64,000 bases of DNA from an uncultured Paludibaculum sp. Its GTDB lineage: Bacteria; Acidobacteriota; Terriglobia; Bryobacterales; Bryobacteraceae. The stretch's first letter is position 1. Each line of letters begins with the position of its first letter. Shown here one piece after another: positions 8,702 to 17,774 of the stretch. Where the stretch lies: positions 992,001 through 1,056,000 of the forward strand of contig NZ_OY762267.1 in assembly GCF_963665245.1 (NCBI RefSeq), given 5' to 3'. The notes beneath the pieces are model-generated. The model saw nothing but the letters and a program-made list of their open reading frames with translations, was not told the origin of the DNA and made no database searches. Position numbers and translations under genes: made by a program.

Positions 8702-10829
8702 GCTGGGCCTCCACGAGTTGCGACAGTTTGGGATAGTCCTTCTTGCCGGTACCGAGCAGAGGAAGCTTGTCGATGTAGACGATGCGGCGCGGGATGGCGA
8801 GATCGGGCGCGCCGAGATCGCGTGCGGCCTTCTGAAGCTGGTCGCGTTTCAGTTCCTTGTCCTGGGTGCAGAGGACAATCATTTCGCCACGGCCGGGGTC
8901 GGGCCGGGTGATGGCGCCGTGCATGTGTTTGGGTGAGGCGGCCTCCGCGATCTTCTCGACAACCTCGAGGGAGATCATCTCGCCGGCCACTTTGGCGAAG
9001 CGCTTGACGCGGCCCATCAGCTTCAGGAAGCCGTCGTCGTCGATGACGGCGAGGTCGCCGGTGGGATACCAGCCTGGTCCAAAGACGGATTCCGGCGGCT
9101 CCAGGACGCAGGGGTTCGACTCGCGCCAGTAGCCCAGCATGACGTTGGGGCCCTTCACATGGAGCAGGCCGCCCTCCTCGATGCCTGGCACCTTCTCGAG
9201 CTTCCATTCCATCAACGGCAGCGGTTCACCGACGGTACCGGCCTTGCAACGCATGGCCGTGTTTACCGCGATGACGGGCGCGCACTCCGTGGCGCCGTAG
9301 CCTTCCAGGACGCGGACGCCGAACTTGTCCATGTAGAGGTTTCGGATCTCGTCGGTGAGCTTCTCTGCCCCGCCCAACAGCATGCGCACTTTGCGGAAGT
9401 CGTAGGGGTGGGCTCGTTTGGCGTAATGCTTCAGGAAGGTAGGGGTGGCAAACATGACGGTCGCATCGCGGTCGTAGAAAAGCTCCGGCACGATGCTGTA
9501 GTGGAGGGGCGAGGGATAGAGGAACAACCGGAGGCCGCTGATGATGGGCAGCATGAAGCCGGCGGTCAGCCCGAAGCTATGGAAGACCGGCATGGCCGAC
9601 AGAATCTTGTCGGCGCGCGAGACGTCGATGACGCTGAAGATCTGTTCGATGTCGGAGAGAATCGACCAGTGGCTGAGGACGACGCCCTTGGGCTTACCTT
9701 CCGAGCCCGAGGTGAAGAGGACGACAGCGGGCTCGTCCGGCTGGCTGCGCAGCGTGGCGGCGCGTGGGAACGGCAGAGCGTAGAGGATGAGCCAGAGTTT
9801 GTCGGCCAGCGTGAAACGCGGTTTGAGGTCTTCGAGGCAGACGATCTTGACGTCCTGCAGGCGCTCGACCACGGCGGTGAGCTTGCCCTTTTCCAGAAAC
9901 TGGCGCGAGGTGAGGACGGTCTTCACCTTTGCGGCGCGCAGAGCGCTTTGCATGCCGTCGACACCCGCCGTGAAGTTGAGCATCGCCGGAATGCGTCGGA
10001 CGCCGAAGAGGCCGAGGGCGAGCGAGAGAGTGGCGGCGGCGTTGGGCATCAGGACCCCAACGACTTCGTTTTCGGCGGTGAGTTTGGAGACCAGGCGGCC
10101 GAGGGCGAGCGAGCCCTTGAGGACGCCGCCATAGGTGAGGTCTGCTCCGCCGGCGTCTTCCACCATGCGGCGGCCTCGGCCGTGGAGCTCGATGGCCTCG
10201 AGGAAGGCGTCGTGAAGGCTGCGCTTGGGCCGGGAGAGTGACCAGCAGCGCTGGAGCACGCGGCGCATCTCCTCACCGGCCTTGCGGCGACGGAGCTTGC
10301 CGGAGGGCGCCTCGGGCATGGGGATGACTTCGCCGGGGAAGAAGGTGACCTTGACCTTGGGGAATAAGGTGAGCGGGTAGTCGCCTTGCATCCGGCTGAA
10401 GCCCTTGGCCCGGACGGCGCCGTCAAGAATGAATGGAGCGACGGTGGCTCCGGTCTTGGCGGCGATGAAGGCGGGGCCGTCGTAGATCTTCATGAGGGCG
10501 CCGGTGACGGTGACGCGGCCTTCGGGGAAGATGATGACCTTGCGGCCGGCCTCGATGACGTCGATGGTGGATTTGAGGGCGAAGGGATTGGTGGTGTCGA
10601 TGACGATGTGGTCGGTGACGCGGACGAGCAACCGGAAGGCGAGTTGCTTCATGACCTGGGAGTGAACGACCCAGAGGGTGTCGTCGGGCAGGATGCTCCA
10701 CATGATGGGCGCGTCGAGAAACGACTGGTGATTGCCGACGATGAGGGTCTTCGCGGCCGTAGGCAGCGCGCCGTGGACTTCGAGTCGATAGAGCAGGCGC
10801 AAGAGACCGCGAATCAGAAGTTTAAGCAT
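8682..10829 (-). CDS. aas: Aas-like bifunctional acyltransferase / acyl-[ACP] ligase
   Basis: A 715-residue two-domain enzyme. Residues about 1-190 form a PlsC-type lysophospholipid acyltransferase with NHQSFLD (H-x4-D catalytic motif) and FPEGRVTVTG (acyl-acceptor motif). Residues about 210-710 form an AMP-forming acyl ligase with VVLFTSGSEGKPKG (P-loop), YGATECAPVI and WYPTGDLAVIDDDGFL. Aas enzymes re-acylate 2-acyl-lysophosphatidylethanolamine with acyl-ACP at the inner face of the membrane. ATG 10829 opens on a hydrophobic/basic helix. It leads a three-gene minus-strand operon with the MFS and GNAT genes. Confidence 0.88.
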   Translation of the reverse strand: MLKLLIRGLLRLLYRLEVHGALPTAAKTLIVGNHQSFLDAPIMWSILPDDTLWVVHSQVMKQLAFRLLVRVTDHIVIDTTNPFALKSTIDVIEAGRKVIIFPEGRVTVTGALMKIYDGPAFIAAKTGATVAPFILDGAVRAKGFSRMQGDYPLTLFPKVKVTFFPGEVIPMPEAPSGKLRRRKAGEEMRRVLQRCWSLSRPKRSLHDAFLEAIELHGRGRRMVEDAGGADLTYGGVLKGSLALGRLVSKLTAENEVVGVLMPNAAATLSLALGLFGVRRIPAMLNFTAGVDGMQSALRAAKVKTVLTSRQFLEKGKLTAVVERLQDVKIVCLEDLKPRFTLADKLWLILYALPFPRAATLRSQPDEPAVVLFTSGSEGKPKGVVLSHWSILSDIEQIFSVIDVSRADKILSAMPVFHSFGLTAGFMLPIISGLRLFLYPSPLHYSIVPELFYDRDATVMFATPTFLKHYAKRAHPYDFRKVRMLLGGAEKLTDEIRNLYMDKFGVRVLEGYGATECAPVIAVNTAMRCKAGTVGEPLPLMEWKLEKVPGIEEGGLLHVKGPNVMLGYWRESNPCVLEPPESVFGPGWYPTGDLAVIDDDGFLKLMGRVKRFAKVAGEMISLEVVEKIAEAASPKHMHGAITRPDPGRGEMIVLCTQDKELKRDQLQKAARDLGAPDLAIPRRIVYIDKLPLLGTGKKDYPKLSQLVEAQLEQSRA

Positions 10830-10901
10830 GGGTCAAGATCCAGAATCAAAGCCAACAAGCAGCGTTACAGGTCAGTGTACGACGAAGAAAGGGGGCGACG
10901 T

Positions 10902-10931
10902 TTGACAATGTGAGGGCCGGCTTGCTACAAA
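10902..10931 (+). promoter_or_regulatory. Sigma-70-type promoter of tRNA-Asn
   Basis: TTGACA at 10902-10907 and TACAAA at 10926-10931, separated by 18 bases, with a TG one base ahead of the -10. The tRNA begins 15 bases downstream, the normal distance for a short tRNA leader. Confidence 0.7.
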
Positions 10932-10946
10932 GGAATAACCAACTGC

Positions 10947-11024
<78 letters not shown>

Positions 11025-11076
11025 CTTTTCAACGACTTACGGGTCGTACAACCCAGTCAACATCTTGAAATTCTGC

Positions 11077-11100
11077 CCACTTGGGTCAATTCTTGCCCAA
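11077..11100. repeat. 24-base direct repeat near left end of island (possible integrase arm site)
   Basis: It begins CCACTTGGGTCA and ends TTGCCCAA, with an internal inverted repeat TTGGG/CCCAA. An identical copy lies at 26135-26158 near the other end of the island. Paired short repeats inside both att ends are typical of integrase arm-type binding sites. That reading is inference. Confidence 0.6.
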
Positions 11101-11107
11101 AGCGTTT

Positions 11108-11266
11108 CTACTGCACCAATACGGTGCCTGTCGGCTCGCCAGCAGGTAACGCATTGATGTCCTTTGCTTCCTTCGCCAAGCGCTCCTCCTTCTCGGTTCC
11201 ACGGCGCTCAACGACGCGCTCCAGCGCCTCAGCCTTCACTTTGGTCCGGATGTGGGAATACCTAGC
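11108..11266 (-). pseudogene. Tyrosine integrase, C-terminal fragment with the catalytic tyrosine
   Basis: Read on the minus strand this piece gives ARYSHIRTKVKAEALE and then a charged tail ending at TAG 11110-11108, about 52 residues. RYSHIR is the catalytic-tyrosine box of phage-type tyrosine recombinases (Tyr codon = complement of 11258-11260). The rest of the gene is at 15887-16936, 4.6 kb away, across an IS1634-type element. GCTAGG, encoding A-R, is present at both break ends as the target duplication. Joining the pieces gives an uninterrupted frame of about 400 residues. Confidence 0.88.
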
Positions 11267-11344
11267 CCGAAGTTCCATCTGGCAATAGGCACTATCTGCC
11301 TGATATGACGGTGGAAGAGGCAGAACTGGTCTTCCTGTTTCTGG

Positions 11345-11779
11345 CTACAGACCCAGGAGTCGGAGGGCACGGGCTTGCAAAGCAGTGGGTTCGGTGAGTT
11401 GCTGGAAGGTTGTGGCGCTTGGGTCGGAAGGAATGCGGCAGGTGTTGCGGCAGCGCGTGGCCAGCTCTCGCAACAGAGTCTCGAAGCTGTGGACGGGGAA
11501 GCCATCGGCGGTGACACGTTCCAACTTCTTCCGCTGAGCCGAAGCCGAGCACTCAGCCGGCGCAACCGGATCGCGGCGAGTTCGATCTCGGCTGAGTTCC
11601 TCATCCTGAAACAGCAAAGGAGCCAGATCTCTGCGCATGTGCCACTCCACATAGAAGGCCAGCATACAGAGCAGAATGTGCGCCCGCACATGGTCCTCGG
11701 TGCGGTGATGGATGGGGCGGATTCGCAGATCCATTCCTTTCAGACTGCGGAAGGCGCGCTCCACCTGCGCCAGGCTCTT
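11345..11779 (-). pseudogene. IS1634-type transposase, C-terminal fragment
   Basis: This carries SLAQVERAFRSLKGMDLRI, a conserved glutamate-containing motif of the DDE catalytic domain in IS1634/IS4 transposases, followed by HHRTEDHVRAHILLCML and a C-terminal tail ending in LRLLGL (stop at 11345). It is the 3' part of the gene whose 5' part is at 14454-15758, and IS21 lies between. Both break ends keep AAGAGC (K-S), and the joined frame reads RYK-S-LAQVERAF without a shift. Confidence 0.85.
11774..11779. repeat. Target-site duplication of IS21 (left copy)
   Basis: GCTCTT at 11774-11779 is repeated at 14448-14453, directly outside the TG...CA ends of the IS21-family element. Confidence 0.85.
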
Positions 11780-11881
11780 TGACGGGCGACAATTAGAACT
11801 CCCGGCCGACGACAACTAGAATTCCCTACTGGCGACAACCATCAACGACCATCGAGGATCGCGCCCGCGGGCGCATCGGAG

Positions 11882-13384
11882 ATGGTTACCGACGCACAAG
11901 TCAGGAGGTTGAGAAGGTTGTCGAAAACAGAGAAAACGCAAGAGGTGGCGGCCGCGAAGGCCGGCATGGATGTGAAGACAGCCAGGAAATACCTGGCCGA
12001 TCTTAGGCCCCCAAGTGAGCAGACGCCAGATAGGACGTGGCGAACTCGGCCCGATCCATTCGAACGGGTCTGGGAGGAGGTTCGTCAACAACTGGACGCC
12101 AACCCTGGGCTGGAAGCCAAAACATTGTTCGAGGCATTACAGCGCCAGTATCCGGGCGAATTCGCCGACGGGCAGTTGCGGACACTACAGCGGCATATCA
12201 AACGCTGGCGCGCCACGGAAGGCCCAGGCAGGGAAGTGTTCTTCGCCCAGAGGCACGTGCCAGGCCGCCTGGGCCAGTCTGACTTCACATACATGAACGA
12301 ACTCGGCATCACGATCGGCCGCCAGAGTTTCCCGCACATGCTCTATCACTTCGTGTTGACGTACTCGAACTGGGAGGACGTCACGTTGTGCTATTCCGAG
12401 AGCTTTGAGAGCTTGAGCGAGGGGTTGCAGAACGCCCTGTGGGCATTGGGTGCGGTGCCGCTGGAGCACCGGACCGACCGCCTGTCCACCGCCGTGAACA
12501 ACATGAGCAACGACAAGGAGTTCACGACGCGCTACGAGGCGCTGTTGCGGCACTACCGGTTGGAAGGCCAGAAGATCCAGGCGGGCAAGGCAAACGAGAA
12601 CGGCGACGTCGAGCAACGCCACCACCGCTTGAAACGGGCCGTCGAGCAGGCGCTGCTACTGCGCGGAAGTCACGACTTCGCCTCCGTGGAGGAGTATAAG
12701 GAATTCCTGCGTCTGCTTCTGGTGCGGCTGAATGCCGGCCGCCGTGAGCGGCTCGCCGCCGAGATGCAGTACCTGAGAGCATTGCCGGAGCGGCGGGTGG
12801 GCAGCGCGAAGCGAGTGAAGGTGAGGGTGGACTCCGGCAGCATCATCTATGTGGACCGCAATGCCTATTCGGTCAACAGCCGCCTGATCGGCGAACAGGT
12901 GGAAGCGCGTCTGAACGCGGAGAGCGTCGAGGTCTGGTATGGCGGCAACAAGGTGGAGGAGATGCCACGGTTGCGTGGCCGGGGCAAGCATCGTGTGGAC
13001 TACCGGCACATCATCGACTGGCTGGTGCGCAAGCCTGGAGCGTTCGAAAACTACCGCTATCGGGACGAACTGTTTCCCACAAGCCGGTTCCGCATGGCAT
13101 GGGATGCGTTGCGGGAGGTGGCACAGCCGCGAGCCAACAAGCTCTACCTGGAGATTCTGCAGATGGCGGCGCAAGAAGGCGAGGCGCGAGTCGATGAGGC
13201 GTTGAGGTATCTGCTGGAGGCCGGAGAGATTGGCGAAGGGAAGCTCAATGCGGCTGCGGTTCGTGCCGTGCTGAGCGAGCAAGCAGGAGTGCGGCCAGCC
13301 ACTCACATCGCGGTGGACGATGTCGTCCTGGCCAGCTTCGATGAACTGCTCGACGGTGGCGCTGGTATGGGGGTGAAGCAGTGA
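11882..13384 (+). CDS. istA: IS21-family transposase IstA
   Basis: 500 residues. It has an N-terminal helix-turn-helix (QEVAAAKAGMDVKTARKYL), then an RNase H-fold DDE core. The first Asp is in GQSDFTYMNELG and the second in EHRTDRLSTAVNN, and the Glu follows in ENGDVEQRHHRLKRAVEQA. A C-terminal beta-rich segment (YVDRNAYSVNSRLIGEQVE) is typical of IstA. It catalyses strand transfer together with IstB. The frame is complete and the stop overlaps the istB start by 4 bases. Confidence 0.93.
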   Translation: MVTDAQVRRLRRLSKTEKTQEVAAAKAGMDVKTARKYLADLRPPSEQTPDRTWRTRPDPFERVWEEVRQQLDANPGLEAKTLFEALQRQYPGEFADGQLRTLQRHIKRWRATEGPGREVFFAQRHVPGRLGQSDFTYMNELGITIGRQSFPHMLYHFVLTYSNWEDVTLCYSESFESLSEGLQNALWALGAVPLEHRTDRLSTAVNNMSNDKEFTTRYEALLRHYRLEGQKIQAGKANENGDVEQRHHRLKRAVEQALLLRGSHDFASVEEYKEFLRLLLVRLNAGRRERLAAEMQYLRALPERRVGSAKRVKVRVDSGSIIYVDRNAYSVNSRLIGEQVEARLNAESVEVWYGGNKVEEMPRLRGRGKHRVDYRHIIDWLVRKPGAFENYRYRDELFPTSRFRMAWDALREVAQPRANKLYLEILQMAAQEGEARVDEALRYLLEAGEIGEGKLNAAAVRAVLSEQAGVRPATHIAVDDVVLASFDELLDGGAGMGVKQ

Positions 13385-14148
13385 GCAAACCCCGCGACAT
13401 CAAGAAAGAACTGGCCGGGTATCTAGGCGAACTCTACCTGCCGGTGATGGGCCGATGCTACGAAGACAAGGCGCGCCAGGCGGAACGGGAGGCGCTGGGT
13501 TACGAGCAGTTCCTGCTGGAACTGGTCGAGCGGGAGTGTCAGGAACGGCGCGAAAAGAGGATCGCTCGCCTGTTGCAGGCATCCAAGCTTCCGCTGGAAA
13601 AGACGCTGGATAGCTTCGACCTGAAACGGTTGCCCCAGAAGGCGGCCCGACAGGCCAAGGCTCTGCTGGATGGCACGTTTCTGGACCGACGCGAGAATGT
13701 CCTCGCCTTCGGAAATCCTGGTAGCGGCAAGACTCATCTACTCTCGGCCCTCGGGCAGGAACTGATCCGGCAGGGGCGCCGTGTGGCGTTCACCACATGT
13801 GCGCGGCTGGTGCAGGATCTGCTGCGCGCCAAGCAAGCCCTGCGGCTCAGCCAGGCCATCAAGAAGCTCGCCTACTACGAAGCTCTGGTGATCGATGACA
13901 TTGGCTACGTGCAGCAGAGCCGAGAGGAGATGGAGGTGCTGTTTACACTGCTGGCCGAACGCTACGAGCGCGCCAGCGTGCTGCTCACTTCCAACTTGCC
14001 ATTCTCCAAATGGGAGGCGATTTTCAAGGACCCCATGACTACGGCCTCAGCCATAGACCGGTTGGTCCATCACAGCGTGATCCTCGAATTGAACATCGCC
14101 AGTTACAGGATGGAGCAGGCCAAGAAGAAGAAAGCGGAGGACGAATGA
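13381..14148 (+). CDS. istB: IS21 helper ATPase IstB
   Basis: 255 residues, the usual size for this AAA+ transposition helper, which assembles on target DNA and activates IstA. Walker A is GNPGSGKTHL (about residues 112-121), Walker B is LVIDDIGYV, and a sensor-1-like LLTSNLPF follows. It starts with GTG at 13381 in a 4-base overlap with istA, implying translational coupling. Confidence 0.93.
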   Translation: MSKPRDIKKELAGYLGELYLPVMGRCYEDKARQAEREALGYEQFLLELVERECQERREKRIARLLQASKLPLEKTLDSFDLKRLPQKAARQAKALLDGTFLDRRENVLAFGNPGSGKTHLLSALGQELIRQGRRVAFTTCARLVQDLLRAKQALRLSQAIKKLAYYEALVIDDIGYVQQSREEMEVLFTLLAERYERASVLLTSNLPFSKWEAIFKDPMTTASAIDRLVHHSVILELNIASYRMEQAKKKKAEDE

Positions 14149-14453
14149 CAGCGCGGCGAACAAGGAAGTTGTCATTGATTGATCTGGAGGCTCTGCCTCC
14201 AGACCTCCGGGATTTAGCGCCACCCTGCCAGCCCAGGAGAAGGACCGGAACCGCTGGGGCGGGTGAACCCCGCCCGCAGCCTGGTCTGGCCCCGGAGTCA
14301 GCGCTCAGGTTGCATCCCTGCAGAGCCTTACCCTCTGCTCCGGCCAGCACCAGTGTAGGCGAGCAAGGCCGCTACACAAAGCTTGTAGTTGTCGCCGATA
14401 GGGAGAAATAGTTGTCGCTGACCGGGCGGAATAGTTGACGCCAGACAGCTCTT

Positions 14454-15758
14454 GTAGCGGCGTACCGCGTCCGGGGCCGAGCAACGGCTCTCGGGCTCGC
14501 TGGTGCGCACCACGTAGACGCCGTCCAGTTGGCTTTCGCGCCGGATCGATTCCTCTCGCCGGGTCCAGGCGAAGACGCCATCGGCGATGTTGAGCTCGAA
14601 GTGTTTGGCGACCTTGTAGCGGTTCAAGACCCTGCCCACTTTCAGCGCGATCTCGGCCTCACTGAGCGGAGTGCGCGTGCGGCGCTTGACCTGGGCGGCG
14701 ATCTTGGCCAACTCCTTCTCGGTGGCCTCGATCAGCTCGCCTCGCTTCCGCCTGCGCTCGTCGGCCAGCAGCGGATTGAAGCAGGCCACCAGGCGCTCGC
14801 CGGGATAGACGGGCGAATTGATCTCGGCCAGATTGGTTTCGTCGAACAGGGACAGTTGCAGGCTTCCGCCGTCGACCAGTTCGCGAATCGCCGGCCCGCG
14901 CAGGGCCGAGATCCAACCGAGTCCGGGATGCTGTTTAAGCTGGCCGATCTGCGTTTCGGTGAGCATGCCGCGGTCGCCCACCAGAACCACGCGGGACAGG
15001 CCGAAACGTTGGCGGAGCTTATCCACTTGATCGGGAACGGTGGTGGGATCGCCGGTATTGCCGGGATAAACGTCGACGGCCACGGGGCGGCCTTCACTGT
15101 CGGTCAGCAGGCCGTAGACGATGATGGGCAGTCCCTTCTTTCCGTCGCGGTTGTGGCCGAGTCGCGCCAAGGGGCAGGTGTGACCTTCGTAGTAACTACT
15201 GCTGACGTCATAGAGCACCAGGGAACCGTCGTGGAGGTGGCGCTGGGCGAGTTTCTTTTCGATGTGCGACTGGCGGGCCAGCAGCCAGTCCATGGCCTGG
15301 TACAAGTCGTCTTCGGTGGCGTCGGCGACCCCGAGTTCCTCGGCCAGAGTGGTGGTGTGCCAAAGCCTGGTGGTGGCGAGTTTGGAGCAGGGGTGCAGAA
15401 GACGTTCGGCGATCATGGCGAGAACGAGGTCGCGCTCGCGGCAGGGTTTAGAGGCCAGCAGCGAATCGAGGCCGAGACGATGCATGGAGCCGAGCACGGC
15501 CTGGACATGGCCGTGAGGGAGATTGCGTTCGACGAGGAAAGCTTGGGAGGCGGGGAGGAACTGCTCACCGGCGAGAGAGCGACGAATGAGGTCGATGAGA
15601 TCGGGCGGGAGATGGGAGATGTTGCCGAGGGTTTCGTGGCGGACCTGGGAGCCGACGCGGAAGGAGCGGCGGAGCAAGTGGGTCTGGTAGAGTTTGCCTT
15701 TGTAGGTCCGGGAAGTGGTGGCCACATGAACCCGGCCGGTCCTGGATGGCATGGCCAA
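14454..15758 (-). pseudogene. IS1634-type transposase, N-terminal fragment
   Basis: About 435 residues covering the N-terminal and DDE domains: LYDVSSSYYEG (first Asp), VVLVGDRGMLTE (second Asp) and YKVAKHFELNI with the C-terminal insertion domain. IS21 breaks the frame after R-Y-K-S; reading on into IS21 adds a spurious tail to 14328. ATG 15752 is a second possible start. With the 3' fragment at 11345-11779 it would make a normal protein of about 575 residues. Confidence 0.87.
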
Positions 15759-15886
15759 TTATAAGGGAGAGAGGAAAGGAAGGCAAGTGGTATCTGACAT
15801 ATTTAGTGGCTACAAATGTAACCTCGAAATCACCTTACATGACTGAACCAGAAGGCGTTGGGCTATTTCAGGGCTTGGAACTTCGG

Positions 15887-16936
15887 CCTAGCCAGCATCT
15901 GGCGAGAAACGTGCCCGGCGATGTCCATGACGGTCTGGTCACCAGCCCCGCTCTCGCAAAGTTCTGTGATCAGGGTGTGCCTTGTGTCGTGCCATCTTCC
16001 CTTTATCCCCGCTTCATCTCGGACGTTCCTCCAGGCCGTCTTGAGGGTTGTTACCGGTTTGGTCGGGTCCATCGGGCGCTTTGCTCCCTTCGAGGGTCTA
16101 CCGATCCTCGCTGGAAAGAGGTACCAGTCCGGCCGGGTCTCGTGAAACGTCTTGGTGTACCACGTGGCGTGTTCGGCGAGAGCAGACAGGACTTGGGAGT
16201 TCAGCGGAATCGTCCGCCCCTCGCCGGCCGCCGTCTTCGATCGGCCCACCGTGAGAATCCGCGCCTCCAGGTCAACCTGGGCCCAGGTGAGGTTTCGGAT
16301 CTCGGCAGCGCGCATCCCAGTGTTGAGGGCAAGCGCCAGCGCCGGGTAGATGAACGGCGAACGGGCGGCCCGGGCGCCTTCAAGCATCAGTTCCTGTTCG
16401 GCTTGCGAGAACGCTCTTCCAGGGGTTCCAGGCACCTTCAGTTTGAGGTTCTTAGTCCGCCTCAGACGGTTGCGCAAGAGGTCGCCCTGGTCACCCAGGA
16501 GCCGTAGCAAGAACCCCACCTCTTCGTTGATTGTCTTGGGGGCGGCCTTCTCTTTGAGCCGCTTGGCCTGGTAGTCGGTGACAGTCCGTTCCGAGACCTC
16601 CACTGACATCAGACTCCCAAGATGGCGAACCACATGCCCGACTGCGTGCTCTGCAAAAAGGATGGAACGATGCTTGAGGCGGTATTGAGCGAGGTAGTCA
16701 TCCGACACCTCATTGAGCGTCCGGACGCGTTCTTTCTTTTCGGCCGGCACTGCGTTGTATCCGGACTCGAGCTCTCGACGTTTCTGCTGTTCAGCCAGCT
16801 TCGCCACGGTCTTCGATGTAGCCTTGGTCGGTTCGCGGTACCGTCTGCCGGCGAAGTAGAACGAGAACCACCAGGTCGACGATGTCTTCGTCTCTCCGGT
16901 CTTCAGGTCCTTATACTTGGGTTGGAATACAGCCAT
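15887..16936 (-). pseudogene. Tyrosine integrase, N-terminal and core part, active-site tyrosine lost
   Basis: This holds most of a phage-type integrase of about 400 residues: SAM-like core-binding domain, then GMRAAEIRNLTW (catalytic Arg I), the Lys beta-hairpin and HDTRHTLITEL (His-x-x-Arg). It ends in GHVSRQMLAR, after which the IS1634-type element replaces YSHIR with seven unrelated residues and a stop at 15863. ATG 16936, 4-5 bases after AAAGGGG, is preferred over 17044. The missing C-terminus is at 11108-11266. By position the gene is the integrase that inserted the island at tRNA-Asn. Confidence 0.9.
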
Positions 16937-17011
16937 GAATCCCCTTTCGTTCGGCTGCTGAGTGGTGCCCACCGCGGGCGCACGCGAGCCTGGCACCACA
17001 AATGAAAACGA

Positions 17012-17036
17012 GCAGGGGATCTCATAAATCCCCTGC
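17012..17036 (-). terminator. Intrinsic-terminator-like hairpin
   Basis: GCAGGGGAT (17012-17020) pairs with ATCCCCTGC (17028-17036), a perfect 9-bp stem with a 7-base loop. On the minus strand it is followed by CGTTTTCATTT. It lies between the two small minus-strand genes and the integrase start, so it may end the former transcript. Confidence 0.55.
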
Positions 17037-17136
17037 CCACGCAACCCAGTCCCCGGGACGGAAAGGGAAGAACGCCCGGTTCGCCGACTGGTTCGCCTTC
17101 GCTGTTTGGGCGAAATCGAGAGATTGTGTCCGGGCC

Positions 17137-17403
17137 CTACACGCGCAGGAGGCGCTTCAGGCTCGCCCAGATGCGGTTCACCTCATCCGGAGACGCTTCG
17201 AGGTCTGCCGTGGGCGCTTCGGGCTCCGCTGGAGTGGTCTGTAGCCCTCCCCAGGACCGCACGAGTTCGGTCAACGTCGAATCTCCGCGCGGACAGAATC
17301 GACGGTCCAGCGCTTCACGGAGCTGCTTTAGCTGATTCGCCGTGAGGTCGCCGACTGGCTTGGGCAGCAGCGCCTCAAGCTCTTCAATAGTCAAAGGATG
17401 CAT
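17137..17403 (-). CDS. Small hypothetical protein
   Basis: 88 residues, mainly helical, with TIEELEALLPKPVGDLTANQ at the N-terminus and a Pro/Glu-rich linker before a basic C-terminal helix (ASLKRLLRV). AGGA lies about 10 bases before the ATG. It follows the preceding small gene by 12 bases, so they are probably one transcript. No family is recognised. Confidence 0.5.
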   Translation of the reverse strand: MHPLTIEELEALLPKPVGDLTANQLKQLREALDRRFCPRGDSTLTELVRSWGGLQTTPAEPEAPTADLEASPDEVNRIWASLKRLLRV

Positions 17404-17415
17404 CGAGCTTTGTTC

Positions 17416-17610
17416 CTATCGCCTATGGCAGGGCCGAAGCGGTTCGACCCGAAAACTGAGCGCTGTCGGACCATCCGCTCTCACGATCTGAAAACGGCCC
17501 TTCAGGGCGGTGCGGATCAACTCGATCCGCTCGTCTTCGGGCATTGAGGAGAGCGCGGCCGAGACCTCTTTGACGCTCGGCCGGCTCGGTTTCATCGTCT
17601 GCGTGTCCAT
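17416..17610 (-). CDS. Small hypothetical protein
   Basis: 64 residues from ATG 17610, with AGGAG about 9 bases upstream; the longer frame to 17643 lacks a site. It contains SVKEVSAALSSMPEDERIEL, which looks like a short helical pair, then a beta-like segment. It is transcribed away from the palindromic operator at 17706-17723 and may be controlled from it. Function unknown. Confidence 0.5.
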   Translation of the reverse strand: MDTQTMKPSRPSVKEVSAALSSMPEDERIELIRTALKGRFQIVRADGPTALSFRVEPLRPCHRR

Positions 17611-17705
17611 CGTTGTCGATCTCCTGTCTTGTCGCCATTCCAATCTGGGTCGAGGGCTTCCAACTTGCCATGGCTCATTTCGCCGTGAACCACTACAGTC
17701 AGTAT

Positions 17706-17723
17706 ATCTAAAGCGCTTTAGAT
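17706..17723. promoter_or_regulatory. Perfect 18-bp palindrome, probable operator
   Basis: ATCTAAAGCGCTTTAGAT is a perfect 18-bp inverted repeat in the space between divergent small genes. A further half-site GCTTTAGA occurs at about 17759-17766, just before the GTG of the plus-strand gene. A dimeric repressor controlling both directions is likely; no candidate regulator is fused to it. Confidence 0.6.
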
Positions 17724-17774
17724 GTCAACAAGAATCTGTTGCCTTTCTCATCTCAACCGCTTTAGAATCGAACC

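Larger units (their letters stand above)
11780..14447 (+). mobile_element. IS21-family insertion sequence with istA and istB
   Basis: 2668 bp, bounded by TG and CA and by 6-bp target duplications GCTCTT. Each end carries three spaced copies of a GGCGACAA-type motif (left at about 11785, 11807 and 11831; right, inverted, at about 14386, 14411 and 14434), the multiple terminal repeats usual in IS21. Two overlapping genes, istA and istB, fill the centre, both intact, so the element may still be active. Confidence 0.92.
11267..15886 (-). mobile_element. IS1634-type insertion sequence, itself interrupted by IS21
   Basis: The ends are CCGAAGTTCCA (11267-11277) and its exact complement at 15876-15886. 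CCTAGC at 11261-11266 and 15887-15892 is the 6-bp target duplication. Without the nested IS21 and its duplicated 6 bp the element is about 1.95 kb, fitting the IS4/IS1634 group. The single transposase gene is on the minus strand. Insertion split the island's integrase gene just before its tyrosine codon. Confidence 0.88.

Noticed and set aside
7355..10241. Long plus-strand frames opposite the MFS and aas-like genes
   Set aside because: They are antisense to genes with full motif sets; the products are Asp/Glu/Gln/Arg-rich without structure.
11236..11691. 151-codon minus-strand frame at the IS1634 3' end
   Set aside because: It is an alternative frame over the real transposase C-terminus, which reads SLAQVERAF in the frame ending at 11345.
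14010..14411. 133-codon frame at the istB end and IS21 right terminus
   Set aside because: It overlaps istB out of frame and then translates the terminal repeats; no ribosome-binding site or family.
14529..15764. 411-codon plus-strand frame opposite the IS1634 transposase
   Set aside because: It is the exact shadow of the conserved DDE domain on the minus strand.
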